The translations under genes were made by a program, and so were the position numbers. 64,000 nucleotides of DNA from NCBI GenBank assembly GCA_035299085.1, contig DATGXG010000052.1, forward strand, positions 62,001 through 126,000, read 5' to 3'. The stretch's first letter is position 1, and every line of letters begins with the position of its first letter. This stretch comes from Bacteroidales bacterium. Its GTDB lineage: Bacteria; Bacteroidota; Bacteroidia; Bacteroidales; UBA10428. Below the pieces are notes generated by a model. That model did no database searches. It was not told the DNA's origin and saw only the letters and a program-made list of their open reading frames with translations. Below, one piece after another: positions 25,825 to 34,481 of this stretch.

Positions 25825-27234
25825 ATGGGATTAAAATTCGCTGTTTCAATACTCGCGATTCTCAGCACATTATCTTCTTTTGCAGCCAGAGTCACACTTT
25901 ATGGCAATGCACCGTCATATTCCGGCACAGAGCTTACATTTTACCGTGTCTCCGACTGGATTACCGGTACCGAGGTGAAGGCCGGTTCCTGTATTGTAAA
26001 TGAAAAAGGGAATTTTACGACCGATATCGATCTGGATTTCACCTCCCAGATCATTACCTATATCGGCATTTACCAGGGATATTTTTTTGCCGAGCCTGGA
26101 AAATCATATGAGCTAATACTTCCCGAAAGGCGCGACAAATCGCCCGAAGATCAGCTGAATCCTTATTTCGAACCGGTAGAGATACATCTTGGCATGGCTA
26201 ATTTCAAAAGTGATGATCTGAACATGCTCATCGTCATGTTTGATGATGCCTACATTCCTTATTATGATAAGCATGTGAACACCATTTATACCAAACCCGA
26301 CTTCAAACAGATCGATAAAGATATAAGCCAGATTGAATCAGCCTTTTCGACATATGATAATTCATATTTCAAGAACTACAGGCTCTATCACTATGGAATG
26401 CTGAAAATGCTGGCTAACCGCCAGAGAGTTCAAAGCCTGTCCGATGAGTATTTCAATAATCACCCGGTTTTGTATAACAACACAGCGTATGGCGATTTAT
26501 TCAACCAGGTGTTTGAAAAATATTTCATTCTGTTCAGCCGAAGTGATTTGGGTAAGAATATTTATGATGACATCAACCAGAAAGGCAGCTATCATGCTTT
26601 ACTTCATACCCTTTCAAAATCAGGAAATTTCAGCAACGATACCCTGACAGAAATGGTTATCCTGAAAGAGATTCACGATGAATTTTATGGAACCCAGTTC
26701 TCACGCAACGGGTTGCTGAAACTTCTGGATACTCTCATACAGGTGACCCGAATTGGTGAGCATGAGATCATCGGAATGAATATCAGGCATAAAATCACCC
26801 GTCTTCTGGCTGGCTACGAGCCTCCGCCTTTTGAGTTACAGGATACACGAGGAAACCTCGTAAAGCTTTCCGATTTCAGGGGGAAATATGTCTACCTTAA
26901 TTTCTGCACATGCCAGAGCTACAGCTGCCTGAATGAATTCAATATGCTGGCATCCATGCATCAGAGGATTGGGGATAAGCTCACCATCATTACAATCTCA
27001 ACCGATCCGCAGGAAGAAGTGCTGAACCAGTTTTTACAAAAGAACAAGTACGACTGGGTTTTTCTGCATTACGACAAGCAGCCCGGGGTCATAAAAGACT
27101 ATGATGTCAGGGCATTTCCAACGTATTTCCTGATAGGACCTGATGGTAAGCTGATTTACTCCCCGTCCGCGTCCCCGGCAGAGAATTTCGAGCAGAAGCT
27201 TTTTGATGTAATGAAATCGAGGGGCGATCTATAA
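25825..27234 (+). CDS. Exported TlpA-like thioredoxin-fold protein with atypical active site
   Basis: This 469-residue protein has a signal peptide (ending SSFAA), an N-terminal beta-rich region of the DUF4369 kind (about 20-120), a helical middle and a C-terminal thioredoxin-like domain (about 330-465). The last follows the TlpA/ResA pattern: PPFELQDTRGNLVKLSDFRGKYVYLNF, ITISTDP, and cis-proline segment RAFPTYFLIGPDGK. The redox motif is abnormal: where WCxxC is expected the sequence is S365-Y-S-C368, with two extra cysteines at 361 and 363 (FCTCQSYSC). It may not be a standard disulfide oxidoreductase. It follows coaD after one base and converges with the NUDIX gene, overlapping by 6 bases. 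Confidence 0.82.
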   Translation: MGLKFAVSILAILSTLSSFAARVTLYGNAPSYSGTELTFYRVSDWITGTEVKAGSCIVNEKGNFTTDIDLDFTSQIITYIGIYQGYFFAEPGKSYELILPERRDKSPEDQLNPYFEPVEIHLGMANFKSDDLNMLIVMFDDAYIPYYDKHVNTIYTKPDFKQIDKDISQIESAFSTYDNSYFKNYRLYHYGMLKMLANRQRVQSLSDEYFNNHPVLYNNTAYGDLFNQVFEKYFILFSRSDLGKNIYDDINQKGSYHALLHTLSKSGNFSNDTLTEMVILKEIHDEFYGTQFSRNGLLKLLDTLIQVTRIGEHEIIGMNIRHKITRLLAGYEPPPFELQDTRGNLVKLSDFRGKYVYLNFCTCQSYSCLNEFNMLASMHQRIGDKLTIITISTDPQEEVLNQFLQKNKYDWVFLHYDKQPGVIKDYDVRAFPTYFLIGPDGKLIYSPSASPAENFEQKLFDVMKSRGDL

Positions 27235-27843
27235 CAGGTTGGCATACTTAAGTACATCGATAATAGCCATGTAGGTATTATCAACAATACTTTTCAGTTT
27301 TTCTTTTTTTACCCACCGTATTTCTGAAATATCCTCATCGGTTTCAGGTATCGGTTCCTCATGACCGTCATATAGCATGTCAAACCATGCCGTACGTTTA
27401 AGTATCGGTTTTTTATCGATATAATAGCAGTGGTAGGTGGAGAGCAGCGGAGTGATATTTTCAAAACTGCTCAGGCCGGTTTCTTCAGTGACTTCACGGA
27501 TTGCAGCCTTTTCAATAGTTTCGTTCTTATTTACTTTTCCCTTGGGAAGATCCCATTTGCCGCGACGTTTCATCACAAGGTATTCTCCTTCGGTGTTATG
27601 GATAAGCCCTCCGGCTGCATGTACCATTTCAAAGCACGATTTAAAGCGCTCCCTGAGCTGATCGATATCATGATGAAAAACAAAAAGAGTGTCAACCTGC
27701 TTTAAATTCCAGTAGAAATCAAGCAGCTCACCCAACTCAGCAACATTTCTGTATTTATAGAATAAACCATACTTTGTCTGAAAGTTCCGGATGAAATCAT
27801 CCGTCAGCAGCACAACCCGTTCGTTGAAAAAAACTTTGTACAT
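27229..27843 (-). CDS. NUDIX hydrolase
   Basis: This 204-residue protein has a NUDIX domain in its C-terminal two-thirds. The complete Nudix box GX5EX7REX2EEXG runs from Gly102 to Gly123 (KGKVNKNETI... REVTEETG) and provides the Mg-binding glutamates for hydrolysis of a nucleoside diphosphate linked to another moiety. About 75 residues precede the domain with no recognised motif. The substrate cannot be deduced. Its start codon is only 7 bases from the start codon of the divergent pyrE gene, so each promoter must lie within the other gene or the mRNAs must be nearly leaderless. Confidence 0.9.
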   Translation of the reverse strand: MYKVFFNERVVLLTDDFIRNFQTKYGLFYKYRNVAELGELLDFYWNLKQVDTLFVFHHDIDQLRERFKSCFEMVHAAGGLIHNTEGEYLVMKRRGKWDLPKGKVNKNETIEKAAIREVTEETGLSSFENITPLLSTYHCYYIDKKPILKRTAWFDMLYDGHEEPIPETDEDISEIRWVKKEKLKSIVDNTYMAIIDVLKYANLL

Positions 27844-27850
27844 TTACAAT

Positions 27851-28483
27851 ATGAAAAATGTCCACAAATCCGTTGCAGGCCTCTTACTTCAGTGTAATGC
27901 CATAAAACTGAGTCCCGATAAGCCTTTTCAATGGGCATCAGGCTGGAAATCGCCCATCTACTGTGATAACCGGAAAACTCTTGGTTTCCCCGAAATAAGA
28001 AACAAAATCAAAGATAGTTTTGTAAAGGTTATACGGGAAAATTATTTATCAACAGAAGCAATTGCCGGTGTTGCTACTGGCGCCATTGCACAGGGGGCAC
28101 TCGTGGCAGACGCACTGGGCTTACCGTTCATGTATGTGAGATCGGAAGCAAAGGGACACGGTCTTGAAAATCTTATAGAAGGCCATTACACAAAAGGCCA
28201 AAAAGTGTTAGTAATTGAAGATCTAATATCTACCGGGGGCAGCAGCCTCAAGGCAGTGAAATCATTGCGCGATGCAGGCTGCGAGGTGACAGGCATGGCT
28301 GCCATATTTACTTATGGCTTTCCAAAGGCTGAAGAGGCTTTCAGGGAGGCAAACTGCCCTCTGATCACCCTTAGCAATTACGAAGCACTTATTGAACTGG
28401 CCGTTGAAACAGGATATGTTTCGGAAGAACAGGTTGAAACGTTGAAAGAATGGAGAAAATCTCCTGAAAACTGGAAAAAATAA
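27851..28483 (+). CDS. pyrE: Orotate phosphoribosyltransferase
   Basis: PyrE joins orotate to PRPP to give orotidine monophosphate in pyrimidine synthesis. The 210-residue protein from ATG 27851 (MKNVHKSVAGLLLQCNAIKL) has the substrate-loop region SGWKSPIYCDNRK, the flexible-loop EAKGHG and the PRPP-binding motif VLVIEDLISTGGSS (about 119-132). An upstream in-frame start at 27791 would overlap the divergent NUDIX gene and adds unconserved residues. The SRPBCC gene follows after 6 bases, consistent with a two-gene operon. Other pyrimidine genes are not in the window. Confidence 0.96.
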   Translation: MKNVHKSVAGLLLQCNAIKLSPDKPFQWASGWKSPIYCDNRKTLGFPEIRNKIKDSFVKVIRENYLSTEAIAGVATGAIAQGALVADALGLPFMYVRSEAKGHGLENLIEGHYTKGQKVLVIEDLISTGGSSLKAVKSLRDAGCEVTGMAAIFTYGFPKAEEAFREANCPLITLSNYEALIELAVETGYVSEEQVETLKEWRKSPENWKK

Positions 28484-28489
28484 AATATT

Positions 28490-28903
28490 ATGCTGAAACT
28501 TACGAGTAAGACAGGAAAAGCCAATGCGAAACAGGAAGTTGTTTTCAATTACATAAGCGATTTCAGAAATTTTGCCAATCTTCTTCCGGCCGACAGGCTT
28601 GAAAACACTGAAATAACAAAAGATTCAATCCGATTCACCTTGCCGGGAATGGGTGATATCGGGCTTAAAATTGCTGAAGAGCATCCTTTCGATCAATTGG
28701 TTATTAATGCCATTGAGGGAACGGCCGCTGATTTTACTTTCTGGATCAATATTCTTCCTATGGTTGAAAATGCATCGCAGGTAAATGTAATTCTGAACGC
28801 CAATTTAAACATGTTCATGGAGATGATGGCAAAAGGGCCGCTTCAGCAGTTTCTTGACCTGATGATTGACAAGGTGGAGCATATTAAATTCGAAGCTGTC
28901 TGA
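28490..28903 (+). CDS. SRPBCC (START-like) domain protein
   Basis: This 137-residue cytoplasmic protein fits a single helix-grip fold. It has an N-terminal strand, then the helix region KQEVVFNYISDFRNFANLLPAD, several strands (FTLPGMGDIGLKI, FTFWINILPM) and a long C-terminal helix (MFMEMMAKGPLQQFLDLMIDKVEH). This is the polyketide cyclase/START-like superfamily, whose members bind hydrophobic ligands in a central cavity. No catalytic motif is evident. It follows pyrE by 6 bases and is convergent with birA (2 bases between stop codons). Ligand and role are unknown. Confidence 0.75.
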   Translation: MLKLTSKTGKANAKQEVVFNYISDFRNFANLLPADRLENTEITKDSIRFTLPGMGDIGLKIAEEHPFDQLVINAIEGTAADFTFWINILPMVENASQVNVILNANLNMFMEMMAKGPLQQFLDLMIDKVEHIKFEAV

Positions 28904-28905
28904 AT

Positions 28906-29655
28906 TTATAATTCAAAAGAAATTTCTTTAAATCCGTAATTTTTAACATTGCCGTTACGCAGAAGCACCATCAGCTCGCCTGAATCGGCCACATCGATGA
29001 TTCTGCCTTCAAATTGACCTGTGTCGTCAGTACAGTAGGTCCATTTATTGAGCCCTGACAATTTGTTCAGGTAAGCTGTCCTTATGATTTCAAGCTTGTT
29101 ATCATACAACAGATCGAGTCCGGTGGCCAGACTTTGGAACAGTTTTTCACGGATTTCTGTCAAATCATAAACAATTCCTGTAATCTGCCTCAGTGAAACA
29201 GGATTTGGTATATGAGCCGGGAAAAGGGTCTGGTTGATGTTCAGGCCAATACCGATTACACAGGTATTCAGGTATTCACCCATTATTGTATTTTCAATCA
29301 GGATTCCTGCAATCTTGTTTTTGCCAACCAGGATGTCATTCGGCCATTTTATACTGACACCTGTTGTCAAAACCGATAAAAACACTGCCAGGCTGTGTGA
29401 AATACACATCGACAGATAAAACTGCCTGTCGGCAGGTAAGAACGAAGGTTTAAGAACAAGGCTGAATAACAGGTTTGAAGCGTTGTCGCTTATCCATTCC
29501 GAGCCTCCCTGTCCTTTACCGCCAACCTGGTGGTCTGCCAAAATTACAGTGCCTTCCTGAACTTCACCTTTCTGCAACAACCGTGAAGCATATGCATTTG
29601 TTGAATCCACTGTTTGCAGGTGAATCAGGGGAATGCCCGGAATAAAATCTCTCAT
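28906..29655 (-). CDS. birA: Biotin--[acetyl-CoA-carboxylase] ligase
   Basis: BirA attaches biotin to the carrier protein of biotin-dependent carboxylases through biotinyl-AMP. The 249-residue protein has the catalytic-domain motifs TVDSTNAYASRL, ADHQVGGKGQGGSEW (biotin-loop, GRGRxG-like but with Gly/Lys variations) and SIKWPNDILVGKNKIAGILIE with the conserved lysine, plus a short C-terminal SH3-like domain. There is no N-terminal helix-turn-helix, so this is the monofunctional enzyme without repressor activity. It is divergent from rsfS across a 162-base spacer and convergent with the SRPBCC gene. Confidence 0.94.
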   Translation of the reverse strand: MRDFIPGIPLIHLQTVDSTNAYASRLLQKGEVQEGTVILADHQVGGKGQGGSEWISDNASNLLFSLVLKPSFLPADRQFYLSMCISHSLAVFLSVLTTGVSIKWPNDILVGKNKIAGILIENTIMGEYLNTCVIGIGLNINQTLFPAHIPNPVSLRQITGIVYDLTEIREKLFQSLATGLDLLYDNKLEIIRTAYLNKLSGLNKWTYCTDDTGQFEGRIIDVADSGELMVLLRNGNVKNYGFKEISFEL

Positions 29656-29787
29656 TTTTTCTAAAAAAATCTTAATATTTGACTTACCTGTTTATTTGGT
29701 ATTGAAATTGTAATAAAGTTACAGATAATTTTGCCATGGGGATCAATAACAGTGAAGTTGAATTCCGGGCCTAATTATTTAATTCAC

Positions 29788-29795
29788 TATTTTTG
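29788..29795 (+). promoter_or_regulatory. Candidate -7 element for rsfS-ftsH-cdsA
   Basis: TATTTTTG matches TAnnTTTG and lies 22 bases before the proposed TTG start of rsfS. A second exact match, TAATTTTG, occurs at 29726-29733 with an ATTG 21 bases before it. Either could drive the operon. Confidence 0.4.
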
Positions 29796-29817
29796 TATTA
29801 AAATAAGAAGCATCAGC

Positions 29818-30174
29818 TTGGGAAGTAACGATCAATTGATACAAACAATTATTGAAGGAATACTCGGGAAAAAGGGCAGGGAAGTTGTAAATATGGATTT
29901 AGCAAAGCTGGACTACGCTGCATGTGACAATTTTATTATATGCCACGGTGATTCGGTAACCCAGGTAAGGGCCCTTGCTGATTCAGTTGAGGAAAAGTTG
30001 GAGGAGAAGCTGAGAATCAGTGTATCTCACCGAGAAGGTATTGAAAATGCACAATGGATACTGCTGGATTATGGTACGGCAGTAGTACATATATTTTTAA
30101 AAGAAGCCCGTGATTACTACAAACTTGAAGATCTTTGGGGTGACGCGGAAATAACCATGATTCACGAAGAATAG
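29818..30174 (+). CDS. rsfS: Ribosome silencing factor RsfS
   Basis: RsfS binds ribosomal protein L14 on the 50S subunit and blocks subunit joining when nutrients are scarce. The body (LIQTIIEGILGKKGREVVNMDLAK, DNFIICHGDSVTQVRALADSVEE, HREGIENAQWILLDYGTAVVHIF, YYKLEDLWGDAE) is the full RsfS/DUF143 domain. No ATG fits. I chose the TTG at 29818, giving 118 residues and lying just downstream of a -7 box. A TTG at 29731 would add 29 residues encoded by promoter sequence. It is the first gene of the rsfS-ftsH-cdsA operon, a common order in Bacteroidota. Confidence 0.88.
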   Translation: MGSNDQLIQTIIEGILGKKGREVVNMDLAKLDYAACDNFIICHGDSVTQVRALADSVEEKLEEKLRISVSHREGIENAQWILLDYGTAVVHIFLKEARDYYKLEDLWGDAEITMIHEE

Positions 30175-30187
30175 GAGATTCAACAGC

Positions 30188-32251
30188 ATGGAAGAAAAAA
30201 AAGAAACAAAGCGCAAAGAGGAAGAAAAAAATACTACAAATAACAATAACACTCCCAAGCAGCCAGGTAATATGTTGGGCGGAAAACGTCCCAAATTCAA
30301 TGCCATGTGGATATATGCCCTGATTGGCATTTCAATTATCCTGATCTATTTGTTCGATTCGGGACAGGGACCTGTTCCTATTGACTGGAAGTTCTTCCAG
30401 AATGAACTGCTTTTAAAAGGGGAGATTGACAAGATCGAAGTGATAAACGGACGCTATGCCCAGATTTATATCAAGCAGGAGAAACTCAGCGAACCTAAGC
30501 ACCAGAAGAATTTCAGCAAGGGATTCAACACGTTTTCGAAGGCAGGTCCTCATTACACAATTCATGTAGGCTCAAACGATATTTTTATCAAGCAACTCGA
30601 TGAGGCACAGGCGAATCTGCCGGAATCAGAGAAAATCTATCCCGAATTCCTCGAGAAACGCACTTTTGGTGACACACTGTATATATTGCTACCGTTAATT
30701 GTGCTTGTTATCATTTATATGGTCATATTCCGCAGGGTAAGTGGCGGTGGTGGAGGAGCAGGCGGCACAAATATATTCAACGTGGGTAAGTCAAAAGCCC
30801 GTATATTTGATAAAGACGAAAATATAAGGATTGATTTTAAGGATGTAGCCGGGCTTGAAGAGGCAAAAATGGAAGTAAAGGAAATAGTCGACTTCCTTAA
30901 AAAGCCCAAGAAATACACTGACCTTGGAGGTAAAATTCCTAAAGGCGCACTGCTTGTAGGTCCTCCGGGTACCGGAAAGACTCTGCTTGCCAAAGCGGTG
31001 GCAGGGGAAGCCCATGTACCTTTTTTCTCGCTTTCCGGGTCTGATTTTGTTGAAATGTTCGTGGGTGTCGGCGCATCCCGTGTACGCGACCTTTTTAAAC
31101 AGGCCAAGGAAAAGGCGCCCTGTATTGTATTCATCGATGAAATTGATGCTATCGGGCGGGCCAGGGGCCGTAACCCGAACCTGGGTGCCAATGATGAACG
31201 CGAAAACACCCTTAACCAGCTTCTCACTGAAATGGATGGTTTCGCTTCAAATGCCGGTGTGATTATCCTGGCAGCCACCAACAGGGCAGACATTCTTGAC
31301 AAAGCCCTTCTCAGGGCCGGCAGGTTCGATCGCCAGATATATGTTGAATTGCCTGACCTTAACGAGAGGAAGGAGATATTCAAGGTACACCTGCGCCCGA
31401 TTAAAATTGATAAAGAACTTGATGTTGATTTCCTTGCACGTCAGACACCCGGTTTTTCCGGTGCCGATATTGCCAATGTTTGCAATGAAGCAGCCCTGAT
31501 AGCCGCCCGTAAAAATAAGAAAACGGTTCAGAGACAGGATTTCCTGGATGCTGTTGACCGCATTGTCGGTGGTCTTGAAAAGAAAAACAAGATTATCACT
31601 TCGGATGAGAAGAAAACCATCGCCTATCACGAAGCCGGCCATGCAACGGTAAGCTGGATGCTTGAGCATGCAAGCCCGCTTGTTAAGGTTACCATAATCC
31701 CCAGGGGAAAATCACTGGGTGCTGCATGGTATCTGCCCGAGGAACGCCAGATAACAACCCGCGAACAGCTTCTTGAAGAAATGACTGCCACGCTCGGAGG
31801 CCGTGCTGCTGAAGACATAACATTCGGCCGTTTGTCAACCGGCGCTCTGAACGATCTCGAAAGAGTGACTAAACAAGCCTATGCCATGGTTACCTACTTC
31901 GGTCTCAGCGATAAGATCGGAAACCTGAGCTATTATGATTCTTCGGGACAAAGCGATTACTTCTTCCAGAGGCCCTATAGCGATAAAACCGCTGAAGTTA
32001 TTGATTCAGAAGTGAAATCGATAATTGACGAGCAATATGTGCTTGCCAAGAATATCCTCACCGATAACAGGCAGGGATTGGTTCAGCTGGCAGAACAACT
32101 TCTTGAGAAGGAAGTGATTTTTACCGAAGACCTTGAAAGGATATTCGGAAAACGCAGGAAATCCGGTCAGGAAGCTGAATTGGCCGAAGTTCCCAGGACT
32201 ACTGAATTAAATGCCGAAGGAGAAGATACGTTACAAAAAACTGAAAATTGA
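30188..32251 (+). CDS. ftsH: ATP-dependent zinc metalloprotease FtsH
   Basis: FtsH is a membrane-anchored hexameric AAA+ protease for quality control of membrane and short-lived proteins. The 687-residue protein has a charged, asparagine-rich N-terminus and two transmembrane helices (about 39-57 and 163-181) flanking a periplasmic domain. A glycine-rich linker follows, then the AAA+ domain (Walker A GPPGTGKT 258-265, Walker B IVFIDEIDAI, arginine-finger region LRAGRFDRQI) and the protease domain with the zinc motif HEAGH (481-485). All key residues are present. It starts 13 bases after rsfS and ends overlapping the cdsA start by 4 bases. Confidence 0.98.
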   Translation: MEEKKETKRKEEEKNTTNNNNTPKQPGNMLGGKRPKFNAMWIYALIGISIILIYLFDSGQGPVPIDWKFFQNELLLKGEIDKIEVINGRYAQIYIKQEKLSEPKHQKNFSKGFNTFSKAGPHYTIHVGSNDIFIKQLDEAQANLPESEKIYPEFLEKRTFGDTLYILLPLIVLVIIYMVIFRRVSGGGGGAGGTNIFNVGKSKARIFDKDENIRIDFKDVAGLEEAKMEVKEIVDFLKKPKKYTDLGGKIPKGALLVGPPGTGKTLLAKAVAGEAHVPFFSLSGSDFVEMFVGVGASRVRDLFKQAKEKAPCIVFIDEIDAIGRARGRNPNLGANDERENTLNQLLTEMDGFASNAGVIILAATNRADILDKALLRAGRFDRQIYVELPDLNERKEIFKVHLRPIKIDKELDVDFLARQTPGFSGADIANVCNEAALIAARKNKKTVQRQDFLDAVDRIVGGLEKKNKIITSDEKKTIAYHEAGHATVSWMLEHASPLVKVTIIPRGKSLGAAWYLPEERQITTREQLLEEMTATLGGRAAEDITFGRLSTGALNDLERVTKQAYAMVTYFGLSDKIGNLSYYDSSGQSDYFFQRPYSDKTAEVIDSEVKSIIDEQYVLAKNILTDNRQGLVQLAEQLLEKEVIFTEDLERIFGKRRKSGQEAELAEVPRTTELNAEGEDTLQKTEN

Positions 32252-33069
32252 AAAACCTTTTTCAGCGAACTCTATCCGGTATTGTTTACCTGGTTCTCAT
32301 TATAGGTTCACTCTTTGCAGGCAGGTATGCCTATGGCAGCGTTTTCATGTTGATCGGCATACTGGCCATGCTGGAGTTATACTCCATTTTTAACCTGGAA
32401 AAGAAGGGTCTCGTTACTCTGCCGGGACTTATCCTTACAGCATTAGCTTTTATCATTGGATTCTGCGTATCCTCAGGTTTATTGCCTGCAGAATATGCTG
32501 CAATAGCCCTTGTTTTTGGGATTTTACTTCTCATCACCGGACTTTACGTGAAGGACAGCGATGCAACAAAGATAATTCTTCCGGTAGTTACCGGACTGGT
32601 GTATGTAGCCCTGCCTTTTGCTTCAATGAACTATCTTGTCTTTCCACAAACTACGGGACACCAATATACGCACCGGATTATTCTCGGAATTTTCACACTC
32701 ATCTGGATCAATGACACCGGCGCTTATGTAACCGGAATGATGATTGGCAGACATAAAATGTTTCCCAGGATCTCACCCAAGAAAACGTGGGAAGGACTGG
32801 CAGGCGGAACAGCGTTCACCCTTGTTGCATCGATCTGGATGAACCGGTTAATGGGAATTCTTGAGCCTGCCGATTGGATCGCTCTCGCAATCATCACCTC
32901 GATTTTCGGAGTGTATGGCGACCTCACCGAATCATTGCTCAAACGCAATGCAGGTATTAAGGATTCAGGAAATCTCATTCCCGGCCATGGCGGTATCCTC
33001 GACCGGTTTGACTCAATCCTTTTTGTGGTGCCGGTGGCGGTGATTTACCTTATGATAAGGGGAATTTAA
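32248..33069 (+). CDS. cdsA: Phosphatidate cytidylyltransferase
   Basis: CdsA makes CDP-diacylglycerol from phosphatidate and CTP in the inner membrane, the branch point of phospholipid synthesis. The 273-residue protein has seven to eight hydrophobic segments and the C-terminal family signature GDLTESLLKRNAGIKDSGN followed by IPGHGGILDRFDS. The start is TTG at 32248, overlapping the ftsH stop in the sequence TTGA. It yields MKNLFQRTLSGIVYLVLIIG, the usual N-terminus of CdsA in this phylum, and no ATG in frame would preserve it. Translation is probably coupled to ftsH. A heptamer array follows the stop codon by three bases. Confidence 0.94.
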   Translation: MKNLFQRTLSGIVYLVLIIGSLFAGRYAYGSVFMLIGILAMLELYSIFNLEKKGLVTLPGLILTALAFIIGFCVSSGLLPAEYAAIALVFGILLLITGLYVKDSDATKIILPVVTGLVYVALPFASMNYLVFPQTTGHQYTHRIILGIFTLIWINDTGAYVTGMMIGRHKMFPRISPKKTWEGLAGGTAFTLVASIWMNRLMGILEPADWIALAIITSIFGVYGDLTESLLKRNAGIKDSGNLIPGHGGILDRFDSILFVVPVAVIYLMIRGI

Positions 33070-33072
33070 CGT

Positions 33073-33100
33073 CAAACCTCAAACCTCAAACCTCAAACGG
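33073..33100. repeat. Heptamer tandem array, CAAACCT type
   Basis: Three perfect CAAACCT units and a fourth CAAACGG fill the gap between the convergent cdsA and kbl genes. The complementary units GTTTGAG/GTTTGAT occur on the far side of kbl at 34302, so kbl is flanked by inverted copies. Confidence 0.9.
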
Positions 33101-33101
33101 T

Positions 33102-34292
33102 TTATTTAATCACCCCCAGCTCTTTCCCTATCTTCACAAACGCCTTTATAGCTTTATCCAGGTGCGCACGGGTATGAGCAGCTGAAAGCTGAACTCTTAT
33201 CCTGGCTTCGCCTTTGGGTACAACCGGGTAATAGAAACCGATCACATAAATTCCTTCCTCGAGTAATCGTGAAGCAAACTCCTGAGAAAGACGGGCATCA
33301 AAAAGCATTACAGCTACAATAGCTGATTTTGAAGGCTTAATGGTGAATCCGGCCTTGATGATTTCATTCCTGAAATAATCTGTATTTTCATGAAGCCTTT
33401 CCTGCAATTCGGAGGTCTCTGACATCATATCGAACATGGCTATGCCTGCCTTTGTAATCATGGGAGGCAGCGAATTTGAGAACAGGTAAGGCCTTGAGCG
33501 CTGTCTCAGCATTTCAATGATTTCCTTTCTTCCGGTTGTAAAGCCGCCAATAGCGCCACCGAAAGCTTTACCCAGAGTTCCGGTTATAATGTCAACCTGT
33601 CCCCTGATATTGTAAAGCTCTGTCACGCCTCTGCCTGTATTTCCTACTACACCTGCCGAATGGCATTCATCAACCATAACAAGCGCATCATATTTTTCAG
33701 CCAGTTTGCAGATCTGGTCAACCGGGGCTACGTTTCCGTCCATGCTGAACACACCGTCGGTTACAATAATTTTAAACCGGTTAGCTGAAGCTTTTTTAAG
33801 CTGCTCCTCCAGGTCGGCCATGTCGGCGTTTGCATAGCGGTAACGCTGTGCCTTGCATAATCTCACGCCATCTATAATGGATGCATGGTTAAGCGAATCG
33901 GAAATTATGGCATCCTCTTCACCCAGCAGAGGTTCAAATACACCGCCATTGGCATCAAAGCAGGCGGCGTAAAGTATGGTATCCTCGGTGCCGAAGAAAT
34001 CTGCAATTTTTTGCTCGAGTTCCTTGTGCAATTCGGTGGTTCCGCAGATAAAACGTACTGACGACATACCGTAACCGTGGTTGTCAAGTGTTTCATGAGC
34101 AGCCTTAATCAGTGCCGGATGTGAGGATAACCCGAGGTAATTGTTGGCGCAAAAATTCACCACCTGTTTGCCGTCGGCAAGGCGGATATCGGCATCCTGC
34201 GGCGAAACGATAATCCGTTCTTTCTTATATAATCCTGCATCTTCAATCGATTTTAATTCCTGCTGAAGATATTGTTTTATTCTTCCGTACAT
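33102..34292 (-). CDS. kbl: Glycine C-acetyltransferase (2-amino-3-ketobutyrate CoA ligase)
   Basis: Kbl splits 2-amino-3-ketobutyrate with CoA into glycine and acetyl-CoA, the second step of threonine degradation. The 396-residue PLP enzyme of the alpha-oxoamine synthase family has the Schiff-base Lys242 in GTLGKAFGGAIGG (Lys244 in E. coli), the DECHSAG cofactor motif and NNYLGLSSHP near the N-terminus. Length and motifs agree closely with E. coli Kbl. The threonine dehydrogenase gene lies upstream on the same strand, separated by a 189-base repeat-filled spacer. Family members KBL, SPT and BioF are hard to separate by sequence alone; the neighbour decides for Kbl. Confidence 0.93.
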   Translation of the reverse strand: MYGRIKQYLQQELKSIEDAGLYKKERIIVSPQDADIRLADGKQVVNFCANNYLGLSSHPALIKAAHETLDNHGYGMSSVRFICGTTELHKELEQKIADFFGTEDTILYAACFDANGGVFEPLLGEEDAIISDSLNHASIIDGVRLCKAQRYRYANADMADLEEQLKKASANRFKIIVTDGVFSMDGNVAPVDQICKLAEKYDALVMVDECHSAGVVGNTGRGVTELYNIRGQVDIITGTLGKAFGGAIGGFTTGRKEIIEMLRQRSRPYLFSNSLPPMITKAGIAMFDMMSETSELQERLHENTDYFRNEIIKAGFTIKPSKSAIVAVMLFDARLSQEFASRLLEEGIYVIGFYYPVVPKGEARIRVQLSAAHTRAHLDKAIKAFVKIGKELGVIK

Positions 34293-34301
34293 GGCTGTTT
34301 T

Positions 34302-34359
34302 GTTTGAGGTTTGATGTTCTTCTTAAATCGTAAATCGGTGTTCGGTGTTCAGTGTTAAT
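34302..34359. repeat. Heptamer tandem arrays, two types in series
   Basis: Units GTTTGAG, GTTTGAT and GTTCTTC (34302-34322) are the complement of the CAAACCT type. After two bases come AAATCGT, AAATCGG, TGTTCGG, TGTTCAG, TGTTAAT (34325-34359), related to the GGTnnTC units seen at 25185. All share the 7-base period. The arrays lie just upstream of the kbl start codon. Confidence 0.75.
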
Positions 34360-34416
34360 CATATGACTATGTGACCTATGAGACACATATGACGAATGGT
34401 CCGGAGGGCTTTTTGC

Positions 34417-34471
34417 ATTGTCCTGCCTGTGCCGGCAGATTGCTTTGCACCGTAGGAACCGGTGCTCGCAA
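34417..34471. repeat. Dispersed intergenic repeat, copy 2 (inverted)
   Basis: The reverse complement carries the cores ACCGGTTCCTACGGT (34449-34463) and AATCTGCCGGCA (34430-34441) found in the same order at 4252-4320. The spacing between the cores is 20 bases shorter here. It lies between kbl and the threonine dehydrogenase gene and ends close to the latter's stop codon. Confidence 0.75.
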
Positions 34472-34481
34472 TGACGAGCTA

